In this document: positions 14,986 through 28,900 of the stretch, one piece after another
How positions within the stretch are numbered: position 1 is the first letter of the stretch
Layout: each line of letters opens with the position of its first letter
From: Liolophura sinensis
Lineage: Eukaryota; Mollusca; Polyplacophora; Chitonida; Chitonidae
Assembly (NCBI RefSeq): GCF_032854445.1
Contig: NC_088300.1
Span: 80,654,101-80,718,100 of the forward strand
Direction of reading: 5' to 3'
DNA length: 64,000 nt
Made by a program: the position numbers and the translations under genes
The notes under the pieces: model-generated
Told to the model about the DNA's origin: nothing
The model's database searches: none
What the model saw: the letters and a program-made list of their open reading frames with translations, nothing else

Positions 14986-17419
14986 GTAAGTTTTGATTTT
15001 TAGCAAAATTATGTATTCAATACAAAAACTTAAAATCTTTGTGCAGTTTCAACATATTTTACACAGTTGTTGATTACTTACAGATGTTTAGAAAATGACA
15101 TGGGGGTGAAAGGATGCTGTGTCCGCTAAACATGGCGACCTACGCACCAGTACACAAATACACTGCGTTTTACATTTACACCCATGTCTTCATCGTAGCT
15201 CAGACGAATAAATACACTCCAGTTGTTGTATGGACTGGTCGTACCTTGTCACATGCGATCTGAAGGAAACTGATAATCATGGAAACTGTCATAGGCTGCA
15301 ACACTACAGAGCTGTGATTAGAGAAAATGATAATGTTGTGACAGAAGGAACCCCTACCAGAGCCTCATGACTGGATCGACGCTCCCCTCAGCCTCGTGCA
15401 TGTAATGATTGGCGAGTTACCAGAGCGTGAACGAGTTGAAAAGTTAGCTAAGAACCTGTCAGTTGAAAGCTGTCTTGTATGCTGTAAATTTAAAATCAAA
15501 ACTTTCTGGAGACGTGTTGGAGGACAGCTTAGTAGGGGTTGAACTGTCACATTATTTATGGATGCAGTTATATATAGGGCCTGTGCAGTTGTCTTCAGAA
15601 ATTTGTGTGAACTCTCTCTTATTATCACTCACGTACAATTTGCCCTCGTGTCTGCCATCACCATCACATGGTATTTTTACCTAGTTTTGCCTTGTTAAAT
15701 GATGGTGATTATTTTTTTGTCTTTTTTTTCCTTCATGCAATTGTCGACATGACTTGAAAAAAATGGCACTGTTGTGGGTGGGATGGGGGTACAAAGTAAA
15801 TAAATCAAAGATAAAGACATATTTTTGGTAAATTCAGGTTTTTGTTTCTCAAAATCTCATGATTTTATGTGTGAAGAAGGTTTAGAGTATCGTAAAGCTG
15901 GGCATAAGTTTGATGTGTTTGAACTAATCAGCCTGTTGCAGCTTAATGGGTGTGTGTCAGGCAGTTTGTATTTAATTGTAGAGTATACTTATTGTTAGTT
16001 GAGCTCTAGTTATTTCTACAGACGATAAGAGATGAGTCAGCCGCATGGGTAGTGGTTTTTAGGCTACAGATCTTCAAGTACATTTCAGATAAAATTTTAT
16101 GTATCGAAATATAAATTCTTTGATTTATTCAGAAAAGATCATGAGACTGAGGCCTTTATGCTTGTGCAAGGTTATTTGAAACATCATTTTACCTTAAGAC
16201 ACCACCACAACATGGTTATTTCTCAACACATCTTCTCTCCTATACTACAGAGGAAAGCTGTGAACAGCTGGTTCGTGGATGATCAGTCATACATATTTTT
16301 GTGTTTGGTGAATCCCCTGTGTTATGTTTTTATATGCAGACTTAAATCTAAATGAACCTTCAAACTGCAAAATGGAAAACAAGCTAATTTGAATACTTTT
16401 AAGCTGAAGGCCATGCGTGTGATTAAGTATTGCTACATCTTCTTTATAAAATGTTGTTAAACCTGTTCAGTGTTCATGGTAGACATTTTATATATTTGTA
16501 AGTCAGAAAAGTGCAAGGGGGACTTGATGGCCTGGTTCCCAGGTATTTGTCTTCATTCATTATTACATAGCTCAACATTATGAACCAGAACCACAAGTAG
16601 GCCTATGGAGAAAAGATTCCAGACAGGGAAGGAAGATGCTCTGTTGATCTGATGATATTCATGTGTCGCCCGTGATTTTTTTATAGGTGTTATTATATGA
16701 CAAATGTAAACCATTTACTGGTGATCTAGGTTAAAATAGCGTGCTTACTTTATTCTTTACTATAAGTAGCTTGCACAGAGGTTGGCTGATGTAGGATGTC
16801 CATGCATCACCTTTGTACAGATCTCCAGGTTAATGTATTCATGTATGTAGGATACTTCATGCATATTCATTCCCATAAATAGACACATTATGCATGCTGG
16901 TAAATGTGGATTGTCTTCTTTATGGAAACTGAGAGTCAACTACCGGTAGTCTCTTGGTTGTTAAACCCTCTGTTAGCCCAGAGATGGGAGTAGCTCAGTC
17001 ATACAAAGCAGGGGAAGTTTGGAAACTTACTAACCTGGAAAGTGATTGGGCATTGTTAGGCGCAGTTTGTTCTACTGGTGAACAGATTAGTTAGTTGACA
17101 TTTTTTCTAGATCTCCCTCCATCTCATCTGTCATCTGTATTGTGTGTGTGATCCCTGTTGTTGGGGAGTCACATTTTATAATGTATTAAAACAGCCTTAA
17201 AGTTGATGAAGTTACCACATAACAGATGTAGAATATGAATTTAATGTGTATGAGGAGACTGAACACAGCAAATGTCAGGTCCAAGTCCAGCAGACCTGTG
17301 TCAGAGATGCATCTAGTGCAGCATTTACATTGTGCGATTTGTTCTACTGACTTGCTAGTAGAATCAAAACAGGACAGACGCTATTTCATTTGAACAGTCC
17401 AGATGACAAATGGCACCTT

Positions 17420-17801
17420 GTGGCTGATGCAGACATGTAGTCACGGCTATGAATGTCAGGTCCTATTCCAACATGAGGCTGACGCAGACATGTAGTCACG
17501 GCTATGAATGTCAGGTCCTATCCCAGCGTGTGGCTGATGCACACATGTAGTCACGGCTATGAATGTCAGGTCCTATTCCAACATGAGGCTGACGCAGACA
17601 TGTAGTCACGGCTATGAATGTCAGGTCCTATTCCAGCTTGTGGCTGATGCACACATGTAGTCACGGCTATGAATGTCAGGTCCTATCCCAGCGTGTGGCT
17701 GATGCACACATGTAGTCACGGCTATGAATGTCAGGTCCTATTCCAGCTTGTGGCTGATGCACACATGTAGTCACGGCTATGAATGTCAGGTCCTATTCCA
17801 G
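17420..17801. repeat. 55-bp minisatellite, 7 copies
   Basis: Unit gtggctgatgcacacatgta, gtcacggctatgaatgtcag, gtcctattccagctt. Two unit types (gaggctgacgcagac and gtggctgatgcacac) are interspersed. Confidence 0.93.
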
Positions 17802-19895
17802 GCCACACCCAGGTGGCAGTAATGCAGCTTTGCATGTAAACAGATATAAATGAGTATATTTTAGCTTTATGCATCGGCTTCAGGACCAAAAGTGTGGATG
17901 ACTAGGAAGCATATATTGTACCCCAATGGGTCATTCTAAAGCCTAGACCGATCAGGTTACACAGGGCAAATGGTGCATGACAAAGCTGGAGCAGTTTGTC
18001 CGTAAGCTGCAAACAGTTCACTTCTGAATGTGTACCTGGTTTGGGATATAAACAGGTCACAGTTTAGGGATATCAGCATGGAGCTAGGAGAGCCCCTGGC
18101 AATACTCCTGCACATTATTTCAAGCACTTTGGAAACATCCCATTTCTGTTGTATCACCATTCCACATGTTGACAAAAAAACTGATTAAAAGTTACATTAT
18201 TGTTCAGATTTGTAGCCTTTTTTTTTATTTATTACATGATTATGTACTAAAGAGCAATTAAAAGTTTTGTTTTGTGAACATTTTTTTATTAAATATCTCT
18301 CTCTCTGGACCTCAACCAAAGTCGTGAAATCACCTGTATACTCCAGATTTTGGGTCTGTACTGTTTCCTAGTGTTAGCATTTTGTACAGGGTTGATACAT
18401 GTCTACTCTGTCACTCAGGTTACATGTATGTCTGTGTAAGAGCTTCACTACCTACTGGCATATTTATATTCACGACACATTGTAGGCCAACAAGTACAGG
18501 CACACAGTGAAAATCGCAAGAAAAATGACAAGAAGTGATGAATCATGACACATAATCAGTATCATTAATAACAAGAGCTACATACATGTGGAAGCTGTAG
18601 GAATAGATCCAGTTCTCTAGGACTAGTATGGGGCCCTTGTTGGGGTATGAAATCAAAGATTGTTATTGAGTGGATCAGGTAACAGGTATTTATTACAGTG
18701 ATGTGCATCAACAGTTTCTTCATCGTTTAGATTCTATCCGTTCAGTATAATGTAACAGGACAATTTCTTATGTTTTCTGTACGGTATACATGCAGAGGAA
18801 TTTATCTTGGAGTATGACTGTTATTTGATGTCAGAATTGGGTAGAATACCGGTGAATTGTACGGTATTGTGAAGAATACCGGTAAATACCCGAGACATTT
18901 CCTCGTTTGTTTGGCTCGATTTGAACCAGAAATAATTAATAAACCACTGAATAGGTCATTTAACTTTAACTTAGAGCATTTTGTGAAAACAAAATGAATT
19001 AAAAATGTAACTAAAATGTTGCATGTTGTAATAATATAGAAGTTAGAGAACTGTTGATTAGATGTGATAAGTGTAACATGTACACATAGAGAGCTGAGTG
19101 TGCTCCGGTGTCAGTGATACTCACACTAAAGGTCAGGGAATCTGGCAGATTCAGATTTTATTGATGATCTTCGCAGAGATGTGTTAAGCTTGAGCAATTA
19201 CCCAGCAGGTAATTATTAGGTACAGTGTAATTGCCCTCTAGAAAAGGTTTCACCTCATCTTCCACACGGTCTACTCTTAGTGGGTTACAATCGTGTTCTT
19301 CATCCAGGTGGTTCAGAGCAGATGCAGGAATGAGCTCAGACATGTTTTGGGTTAACAACTGAGTGACTCATTTGATGTTCCTCAGTTTTTAAGTTTCATG
19401 GTAAAAAAATATATATGGAACAGATGTGTTGGATTTTTTCTATAAAATCCTGTAAGATTATTAAACCAAGTAAAGTGTTAGCTGTGTGTTGTTTGTAGCT
19501 GTTTTGCCTGGATAGTTGATACCCAAAAAATGCTGTTACCATCAGCATTTTGATACAACATTATCATCCCAACATGTTCTATGTAAATGTGTCACGTGTA
19601 TAAAACATGCAGAAATTATCTCCAACAGTGTTTCATCCATTAATACTGATATAAATGTGTATATCAACAGGGAAATATTCTTTATCATTGGTTTATATTT
19701 GAAAACTTAAAACATGAAAATATATCACATCTTCTTAAGTTTGCCTTAAACCCTGCCTGCCTCTGGACCCTGGCCATATTTGATAGTTAAATGGCGCCTC
19801 AACATAGAAAATGGTTCCACTTCCCCTCATGGATAGAACCCCAAAAGAGGGCTTAATTACCAACTTGGGTCAGGCAGTTGCTATCAGATTGTCTA

Positions 19896-20615
19896 TTCAA
19901 ATGTTGTGTGTACCAAAGTGTTCAAATGTTGTGTGCACCAAAATGTTCAAATGTTGTGTGCACCAAAGTGTTCAAATGTTGTGTGCACCAAATAGTGTTC
20001 AATTGCTGTGTGTACCAGTGTTACAATGTTTAGTGTACAAAAGTGTTCAAATGTTGTATGTATCAGTGTTCAAATATTATGTGTACCAAAGTGTTCAAAT
20101 GTTGTGTGTACCAGAGTAAGTGTTCAAACACCTAATTGTTGAATGTTGTGTGTACCAGAGGAAGTGTTGAGATGTTGTGTGTACCAGAGGAAGTGTTGAG
20201 ATGCTATGTGTACCTTAGTAAGTGTTGAGATGTTGTGTGTACCAGAGGAAGTGTTGAGATGTTATGTGTTCCTTAGTAAGTGTTGAGATGTTGTGTGTAC
20301 CAGAGGAAGTGTTGAGATGTTATGTGTACCTTAGTAAGTGTTGAGATGTTGTGTGTACCTTAGTAAGTGTTGAGATGTTATGTGTATCTTAGTAAGTGTT
20401 GTGATGTTGTGTGTACCAGAGGAAGTGTTCAGATGTTATGTGTACCAGAGTAAGTGTTCAAACACTTAACTGTTGAATGTTGTGTGCATCAGAGTGTTAA
20501 AATGTTGTGTGTACCAGAGGAAGTGTTCAGATGTTGTGTATACCAGAGGAAGTATTCAGATGTTATGTGTACCAGAGTAAGAGTTCAAATGTTATGTGTA
20601 CCAGAGTAAGTGTTT
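19896..20615. repeat. 25-28 bp degenerate minisatellite, about 27 copies
   Basis: Units of the form gttcaaatgttgtgtgtacc and agaggaagtgttgagatg. The left part has 25-bp units, the right part 28-bp units alternating between accagagg and accttagt endings. Confidence 0.9.
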
Positions 20616-21333
20616 ACTGAGCTTACTCAGTCAAACTCCATGCTTGACCAGTGCTGCATGAAAACACATTGCTCCATTTGAGGACATCATGGTCCTCTGC
20701 TGTCACAGGGGCTTTTTACCGCCTCATGTCTATCTGAATAGTGACTGTAGAGCCCGTATTTATACCAGAGTTTGATAGAAATTAAAAACACCATGCATAA
20801 TTATGTTGGTTGATGGAGATAAAAGCTGTACATGTGGTTTGAAGCTTAAAGCTGATGACAGCTTTGTAGTTACAAAGAGAGACTGGGTGTGGTGAGGCTT
20901 TCAGCAATGAGATGGTCATAATAGGCTTGTGTACTACCTTACCACTGTTTACGCAGGCAGACATATAGCTATCAGGATATTTGGCTTAAATATTCAATAA
21001 CTTGCCATGAAGAGGCTTTAATAAAGATATTTACCCCTACATTGTATACACATGTAATGGAAGTATCTATGTAGACACTGAGATATATTTTGGGGGTATA
21101 TTTTATACAGGACATAACCAGCATATACATTCATGTAGCAGATTGCCCTAAGCGCCGTGTTTTAAGTGAGAAAACTACATATTTTGGTGACTAAATTGTT
21201 TGCATTAATTAGTATGCTTTAATATTCCTTAAAATCCATTGTATCAGTGAGCATCAGTTCTTGAATTCATCTAGGTAATTATGATGTACTAATTAGGAAA
21301 GTGTGAAGAGAAATCCAGAGTATGACGTGTAGA

Positions 21334-21523
21334 TGATGAAGGGGCTACAGTATGATGAAGGGGCTACAGTATGATGAAAGGTTACAGTGTGATGAAGGGG
21401 CTACAGTATGATGAAGGGGCTACAGTGTGATGAAGGGGCTACAGTATGATGAAGGGGCTACAATATGATGAAAGGCTACAGTGTGATGAAGGGGCTACAG
21501 TATGATGAAGGGGCTACAATATG
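21334..21523. repeat. 19-bp tandem repeat, about 10 copies
   Basis: Unit gatgaaggggctacagtat with t/c, g/a variants; some copies lack two bases. Confidence 0.92.
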
Positions 21524-22522
21524 CTGTTGGAGTTTTCAACATGCATTCTTGGTGTCAAACCTGCACAAGGTATAATATATAGCTGTGTGGATGTGTTTAG
21601 TCTGTCAACCAGGAGAGTGAACTAACCTATTTAGAATAGAAGACTGCAGACAGGTGAGAAGGTTTAGTAATGTAGAGCTGATTTAACAAGGTCAGCTTTT
21701 GAGTTCCCCCAACGTGGCTGGCATGTAAAGCTGTCACTCACATAAATAGCAAACAAACTTCCAGGCTTGAAAATTGAGCGTTCTATTCATTGGGACTTTA
21801 CAGGGACAAATGCTGGCTTTTGAATATGTTTTGAAAGCAATAAACATTTGAACTTTTTGGATGACTTTGTGCAGGCTGTGGCTTACAAAGGTGCATATGT
21901 AAGACATGATGGCACAGGTCACCTTGTGAATGCTAGTGTGTTTTGTGCCATTCTTAACCAAGGTTTTGCACAGTCTGTTTAGATACTTCAGACAAATCAA
22001 GTGGTAAACATGTTAAGTGATAGCAGGGATGGGTATACATACGTGTAGGTGTCAGTTTGTGATGGTCTTCTGTGTTACCTATAGGCTCATTGGTGTTCCC
22101 TTCCCTGTTCAGGTAAATGCATGTTATATAATTAAGACGTGCAGCATAGAGAGACAAAACAGAGCAGCGATGACATGGTGATAGCTGGCAAGTGGTCATA
22201 TGTAACTGTTAAAATATGGCCTCTGGTAAATCTACCTCAGTTAGGGTTTTATTATACTCCCCTCAATGAAGTTAATGGGTGCAGGGGTATACTGGATTCT
22301 AGTTCTATCTGTTCATGTAAATGCTTAAATAGTAGCAAATTACACGCCCCCTTGACCTATGGCGTAAGCAGAATTAGATTTTAAAAAATGCAGTGATGTT
22401 AATTGCAATTTATTAGATGTCACTGATCTAGAATTACTCAAAATGTTGTGTTTTCATCACATTTAACATAGAGTAACATTAACACACAAGCTTGTTAAGT
22501 AGGGAATCTAGACTCCCAGTAA

Positions 22523-23065
22523 AGTAAATAGAACAGAATGGATCAGAACAATGTGGCTTTGAGTAACTAGAACAGAATGCATCAGAACAATGTGGCTTTG
22601 CGTAAATGGAACAGAATGGATCAGAACAATGTGGCTTTGAGTAACTAGAACATAATGGATCAGAACAATGTGGCTTTGAGTAAATGGAACAGAATGGATC
22701 AGAACAATGTGGCTTTGCATAAATGGAACAGAATGGATCAGAACAATGTGGCTTTGAGTAAATGGAACAGAATGGATCAGAACAGTGTGGCTTTGAGTAA
22801 ATGGAACAGAATGGATCAGAACAATGTGGCTTTGAGTAAATGGAACAGAATGGATCAGAACAACGTGGCTTTGAGTAAATGGAACAGAATGGATCAGAAC
22901 AATGTGGCTGTGAGTAAATGGAACAGAATGGATCAGAACAATGTGGCTTTGCGTAAATGGAACAGAATGGATCAGATCAATGTGGCTTTGAGTAACTAGA
23001 ACAGAATGGATCAGATCAATGTGGCTTTGAGTAAATGGAACAGATTGGATCAGAACAGTATGGCA
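22523..23065. repeat. 39-bp minisatellite, about 14 copies
   Basis: Unit agtaaatggaacagaatgga tcagaacaatgtggctttg. 39 is divisible by 3, so a 13-residue string recurs in an open frame; not a gene. Confidence 0.95.
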
Positions 23066-24194
23066 ATATATAGAACACGTGTAGAACAGATTGAAAAAGC
23101 TATAAAGCTTTTACAAACTTAATTATGTATTAGGAATGGTATCATATCCACAAGAAAAGGTTAATGTTTAAGCAATTATTTCATTGTTCTAAAACAATAT
23201 CAAACATTTGATTTTGCACTCATTGATTTTATTACCAAAAATTTTATGTTGCAAAGTATCGTTTAGTATGGTATTAAACAACAAACAAGTATCTGTAGGT
23301 TTAATCTCTTAATAAATTAGTGTTACTTCATAATCCAGTTTGGGTAACATTTCCACTGTTATCCAGGTGTATGAGTTTTACAAACGTTCAGGGAAAGTTG
23401 TCCAGTGTTATTAATCAGTGGAGCAGACCGTAATGTGGCTATAGGTCGAACACCCACCATGCGTATGGCTGTGTGGCATGCCTGGTGTGAGACGCCTCCC
23501 TATTGTGGGGCAGCTACACCCTTTAAACCAGTGACCTGTAGTCAGGGAAGACCTGGGTGTATCACTCACTCCCCTGCCTCCCTGCCCATGGTTTAGATCT
23601 TGGCTGTACTTGGGGTAGAGTTACAGTTGCGTAATGTCTTCTGAACACCTTCAGCCAGCTTTACTGCTCCTCTCTCACCTGATGTTGTCATAACATACAT
23701 GTACAGGTGTGCTCTCATGTTACCCTTTGGAAGTGGACCATCAACCAGCACTGCTCCTCTCTTCACTGCAGTTTTTATAGGTGGACCTTCAACCAGTACC
23801 TCTGTGGACCTTCAACCGGCATTGCTGAGGACCTTTATTATTGTCAACTGTCAAGCAGCACTACTGTGGACCTTCAACCAGTACTAATGACGCTTCCATC
23901 ACTGCTTTACTACTACTGTTGTTGATGTGGACCCACAACCAGAAAACATTTATATACATGTACATGCCACTGCCTTGTTGATGAGAACACGTTGGTTACA
24001 TGTATGTTTGTTTTCTTATCTTCTTCAGTTGACAATTAAGGGGTTTAACAATTATGGTTCAAAGAACTATGAGATGTATTATTTGACAATTGATATGTGA
24101 TGTACAGCTGTGTAGCCTTTTTAATGTCATAATTATCAGTTTTATAAGAGATGATTTAAAGTTGTATTTATTTCCTTTCCTCCTTTATTTACAG

Positions 24195-24256
24195 GAGCAG
24201 AAGCACATTGCATTTCTTCAGGGCCAGTCAGCATTGACCATCTTCCATTCACTAAG
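24195..24256 (+). other. Candidate untranslated exon 2 of the caldesmon-like gene
   Basis: A 62-base segment with a classical acceptor (pyrimidine-rich tttcctttcctcctttatttacag, ending 24194) and a strong donor ctaag/gtaagc at 24257. It contains no ATG, as expected for a leader exon upstream of the start codon at 47468. Its content is otherwise unremarkable, so the call rests on the splice signals. Confidence 0.5.
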
Positions 24257-25243
24257 GTAAGCCTTCATGTTATACTGTCGGAACATCTCTTGCTCCTGTA
24301 CATATTGTATACATTCACGTTTGGTAAGTAAATATTGGAATTTGCTATGTACCTTATATATATGTAGGTATTCGAAACTTGATTTCAGTGTCGGCTCTAA
24401 TTGCTGGAGCTGTCTCGCCATACAGGTACCTAAAGTACATGAAATACAGTATTTTGTATTGCATAACATAGCTGGTATGGCCTATCAGTTAGATATGCAA
24501 AATCAAAAGCATGTAATTGATTTTTTAGGCTGTGGTACATAGAAACAAATTTTGTCACATTGAGGACATTGAGTGTATCCAGTCATCTTAGAGTGCAGAT
24601 AATCTACACAGGTTATACGAGCTGTTAAAGTGGTGAATCAACTTGGGTATAACGGAGACACTCTGAGCAACATTTTACTCAGTACAAAGATATCAAAAGG
24701 GACTACCAACTGAACAGCAGATATAGCCCTGTATTATCCTCTTATCTGTTTGATCTACAGGCATAGAGAACATAAGTTTACTTCAAAGGAACTGTAATGG
24801 TTACATGTGTTAAGTTTATGGCTCTCTGCTCATACATGGTACATATATATTTACCTGTAGCTCTAAGATTAACGTATGTGTTCATGTATGGAGATAAACA
24901 GACATCAGGTAAACAGCTGGGAGAATTACTTCATGAAAACATGTTTTTGTAGCATACAGTTTTGACATACTGAGCACATCACACTTCAAGAGACTAAGTT
25001 CCAGGCTGGTGAGTGGAAGAGGTACAGATCTGTATTTCTGAAAGCTAAGATGGCCAGAAGGTAATAGATTCCATACGTTATATTCTGGAGATAAAACAGT
25101 GAAGTTTACTGAGTAACAAATCATCCCTGGTGAACTCAAGTAGCTTCTGTTGAGGTCTGTTAACCGTTGCATCTGGATAGGCAAGTCTAGACAAAGGTGA
25201 ATTTTAAGTACTGTAGATTAATTTGGCATGAATTTAAGTGTGG

Positions 25244-25320
25244 CACTTGAACCCAGGATCTCCAATCTCCTCTGTCATCCAATCAGCAGGATTCTCTGTC
25301 CCTTCCAGCTGAGTTACAGA
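25244..25320 (-). mobile_element. tRNA-derived SINE-like head (minus strand)
   Basis: Read on the minus strand, an A-box-like GTAACTCAGCTGG (25317-25305) is followed about 50 bases later by a B-box-like GGGTTCAAG (near 25254-25244). The spacing and imperfect arms do not make a functional tRNA, so a tRNA-derived element is the better reading. Ends not determined. Confidence 0.35.
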
Positions 25321-25382
25321 TTTATGACACCAGGGTTGACTTTGCCCTAACTGGGTCAGTTGTTGTCCCCAAAAGTTGCCTC

Positions 25383-25457
25383 TTTCCACTCACCCCTGAT
25401 TTCCACTCACCCCTGCCCTTTCACTCACCCCTGCCCTCCACTCACCCCTGCCCTCCA
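25383..25457. repeat. Short CT-rich tandem repeat
   Basis: About four units of the form ctttccactcacccctgcc, 18-20 bases each. Confidence 0.85.
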
Positions 25458-26409
25458 ATTCGCCTGTTTCCCTCACACTGTCACCACCTATGTATAAATT
25501 GTCATTTATTGAGAAATACATGTAGAAGTGGAGTTGATTGTAGAAGTATATCAGCTCTACCTCAAGGTTACCTTGGCAACCACTGGTAACCAGATGAGCA
25601 AATGGCCATAGTAGTAACCGGAAACAGTTTTGTGGAATATTCCGTGGTGAAATCTTTTACATTGTACACTAGAATGGGACATGGGTGGAGGTTTCTGACA
25701 GATTGGAGTAATTAATGCGATGAAGAATTCAGGCCACTTCGTGCATGTGTAGGGTTTTGGCTTTACAGTTGTGCTGACAGCAAATTCTTGAAAATTTGGC
25801 GTTCAGATATACAGGTGTAAACATACATGTAGATTTTACTACAAGGAGTGATTTACTCTAGCTCTGTTATTACCATGAAGAACAGTTGTATGCAAAGCTT
25901 GCTTATCTTGTATTGCCAAATTAACCATGCTTTTTTCTATGAGAAAACTGTGCTATATACATAATGTGCCCTTTTTTTGCAAGTAAAAATTAAGAGTGGT
26001 GTGCCAGGTACCAAAAGTATTTGCAGGTTTCAAGAGGACATTTGAGGTATCTCACACTAATACATGTATGTGCAGGCACATAAATGTACACAAATTGGTT
26101 GTGCTTTTTTTTTTCTGTCTCTCTCTATTAATATTAAAATGTGTGTAAAACTGATCTGTTACAAAAGATTAGAATTGACATAAAGCATGTAAACTGCTGA
26201 ACTCTCACAGCCGTTGTGAATTGCTTATGTATATATGGTAAAGTGTGTGCTCTGTTCTGGATCTCTTCAGGACTTCCTCTTTGATCTAGCCTAGGTGGAC
26301 AGGTAGAAATACTTAAGCTCCTCTCTACTGATCTCTCCTTACAAGTCTTTGTCCATTGATCAGCGTGTCTAGAACTCTATTTCACATGTAGGTCAATCAT
26401 TTGTGGACA

Positions 26410-26531
26410 GACATGGACTGAGCACTGGTAGTTACATGGAAGTGTGCTCAGACATGGACTGAGCACTGGTAGTTACATGGAAGTGTGCTCAGACATGGAC
26501 CGAGCACTGGTAGTTACATGGAAGTGTGCTC
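26410..26531. repeat. 41-bp tandem repeat, 3 copies
   Basis: gacatggactgagcactggt agttacatggaagtgtgctca repeated three times with one substitution (gaccgag). Confidence 0.93.
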
Positions 26532-26676
26532 ATGCTCATCCTCAGTACAGGTATACATCTCAGGTGCCATATTAAGAGACATGATTGCCAGCTTAACATA
26601 ATACTGTGCACCAATGGAAGAGATACAATGTATGGTTACAGGTTTTATCTTTAACTATTCTGAAATGGAGTCTTCA

Positions 26677-26945
26677 GGTTAAATGTGTATGTGGCTAGGG
26701 TTCTGTTACAGAGGTGAAATGTGTATGTAGCTAGGGTTCTGTTACACCTGTGAAATGTGTATGTAGCTAGGGCTCTGTTACACAGGTGAAATGTGTATGT
26801 AGCAAGGGTTCTGTTACATAGGTAAATGTGTTACACAGGTGAAATGTGCGTGTAGCTTGGGTTTCTCTTATACAGGTGAAATGTGCATGTAGCTAGAGTT
26901 CTGTTACACAGGTGAAATGTGCATGTAGCTAGAGTTTTATTACAC
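26677..26945. repeat. 36-bp minisatellite, about 7 copies
   Basis: Unit gtgaaatgtgtatgtagcta gggttctgttacacag, with one shortened unit at 26820-26840. Confidence 0.92.
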
Positions 26946-28528
26946 ACATACATGTATGCATGCATATAACGATGATGCATCTACATGTAGTTCGCATCAA
27001 GATACCTGACTGTCAGACTGTAGAAAAAGCCTGCAGAATCAAATGATGCAAGCCTTTTCCCCGCAGTAGCTATAATAAGAAGTGGAACTTGGTAAATTGA
27101 CTTGACAAACTGCAAATACATGTATTGTATAGAGTCACAATATGGCTACATGTGTAAAGCATATTGTTATGTATTCAGGCCTGGGACATAATTTGGGAAT
27201 GTACAGCACAAAAGCTGTCTAGAATTCTTCCATGGTATCACAGTGTACATGGATATGCCAATGTGAAATTTCCAAGGTACCAATATCCTGAGACATAGTG
27301 TTTGTGTAGTGTGTATAGTGATGCTGGCTGATGAGTGTTTGTGTGACAGTTGAACACTGGCCAGAAGGACACACAGCTAATTTGCTGACGGAAATGTCTG
27401 GAGCCATTGCTATGCTGTAGCAGAACTCTGGCTTCTCACAGTTGTGTACATGGCTCTCTCTGCATGTTCTCTTAGTGTGGAGTTCTCATCAAACTTTAAG
27501 CCTAACATGTATTTCACATAACATAAAAATCTGCTTACATTTTTGGAAAAAAACAGCTGCCAACCTCAGATACCTTGAAATTCATAGACATCTGCTTTCA
27601 CAGACAAACGGTGTTATGAGAATAACTGTGATTGGCTGGATTTCTGGTCTGGTGATTTAGGGCTTGAACATAAGCCTGATACCTTCAAGGTGTCCAATTA
27701 AAGCAGTAGTCTTTCCCAGACTCATTTTGCTCTTTAACAGAAACCCTTGCATTTTGTGGAAATTTTCCTGATTGTCATAAAAACTAAACCATCTGTTTCC
27801 AGTGAAGATTTCCCCCTGCTCTGTGTGATATATACATGTACATGTAAGCTACAGCAGCTCCAAACATCTGTATGTTTAGTTTGTATATTATCTATATATG
27901 TATTAACAGACTGTGTACGTGTATGTAGTTATAGTGCAAATACCACAAGTACTAGCAGAATGCAAATATGAAAGGGATTCTGTTTCTTTTCTCTGCTTTC
28001 CTCTTTGTGTGAAACTGACATTTCTGCGATAAGACATCTGGTAGATCACCATAGTATTACCATTAATAAGTAATGCCAGGGTTAGCACTTGGGTGTCTAT
28101 CTTTGCTGAGACCATTTGCCAGAGATGGAGTATAAGAATATCCAATCATTTTTTCTGTTTTCTCTTCTTTCTTCTTTCTCTCAAATAAACCAGACTTGGC
28201 ATACACTGCTGGTTGGTGTACAGTGTTTGGTTTGTAGAGACACTGATATGTGTAGGTAAATAGTAGTCCTTGTTAACTTGTCAGGTAAACTGTTTTGCTC
28301 CATGACAAGAAGGGCAAAAAGGTTAAACTGGAGTGGTAATCGGTAGGATGAGTTAGCTGAAACCATTGGCTGCAGTGTTTGCGCTGTATGTGAGTGACTG
28401 ACTTTGGAAACCTAGTTCATCCGCCTTGGCCACTGGAAGCGGGAGAGTTCAACTTCCTACCCTTGATTTCTGTTTGACCCCGCTAATAAGATTCATGTAT
28501 CTTAGGCTTGAACTACTTCCATACATGT

Positions 28529-28844
28529 ATATACACAGCCACCATTTGGTGCTAACCCAAGATTTGCTCCATGGGGCTACTGTGCTTGATCCACTTCATA
28601 GGGCTATATACACAGCCACCATTTGGTGCTAACCCAAGATTTGCTCCATGGGACTACTGGGCTTGATCCACTTCATAGGGCTACTGGGCTTGATCCACTT
28701 CATAGGGCTACTGGGCTTGATCCACTTCATAGGGCTACTGTGCTTGATCCACTTCATAGAGCTACTGTGCCTGATCCACTTCATAGAGCTACTGTGCTTG
28801 ATCCACTTCCTAGGGCTACTCTGCTTGATCCACTTCACTGTCGT
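28529..28844. repeat. 27-bp minisatellite with an adjoining 77-bp duplication
   Basis: A block containing cagccaccatttggtgctaa is present twice (28536 and 28613). From 28645 the 27-bp unit ggctactgggcttgatccac ttcatag repeats about seven times. Open frames on both strands follow from the period. Confidence 0.92.
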
Positions 28845-28900
28845 AGGTCTCCAATTACACATTATCATGACATGCCTTCATGTAAATAAGATTTGGAGAA

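Larger units (their letters stand above)
14986..24194 (+). other. Leader intron 1 (inferred), 9.2 kb
   Basis: Contains minisatellites at 17420-17801, 19896-20615, 21334-21523 and 22523-23065. The unique stretches between (14986-17419, 17802-19895, 20616-21333, 21524-22522, 23066-24194) show no supported gene, only short chance frames. AT-rich runs occur at 15715-15735 and 18215-18235. Confidence 0.45.

Noticed and set aside
16985-17060. tRNA gene suggested by gggagtagctcagt
   Set aside because: Only an A-box-like word; no B-box, acceptor stem or anticodon arm could be found.
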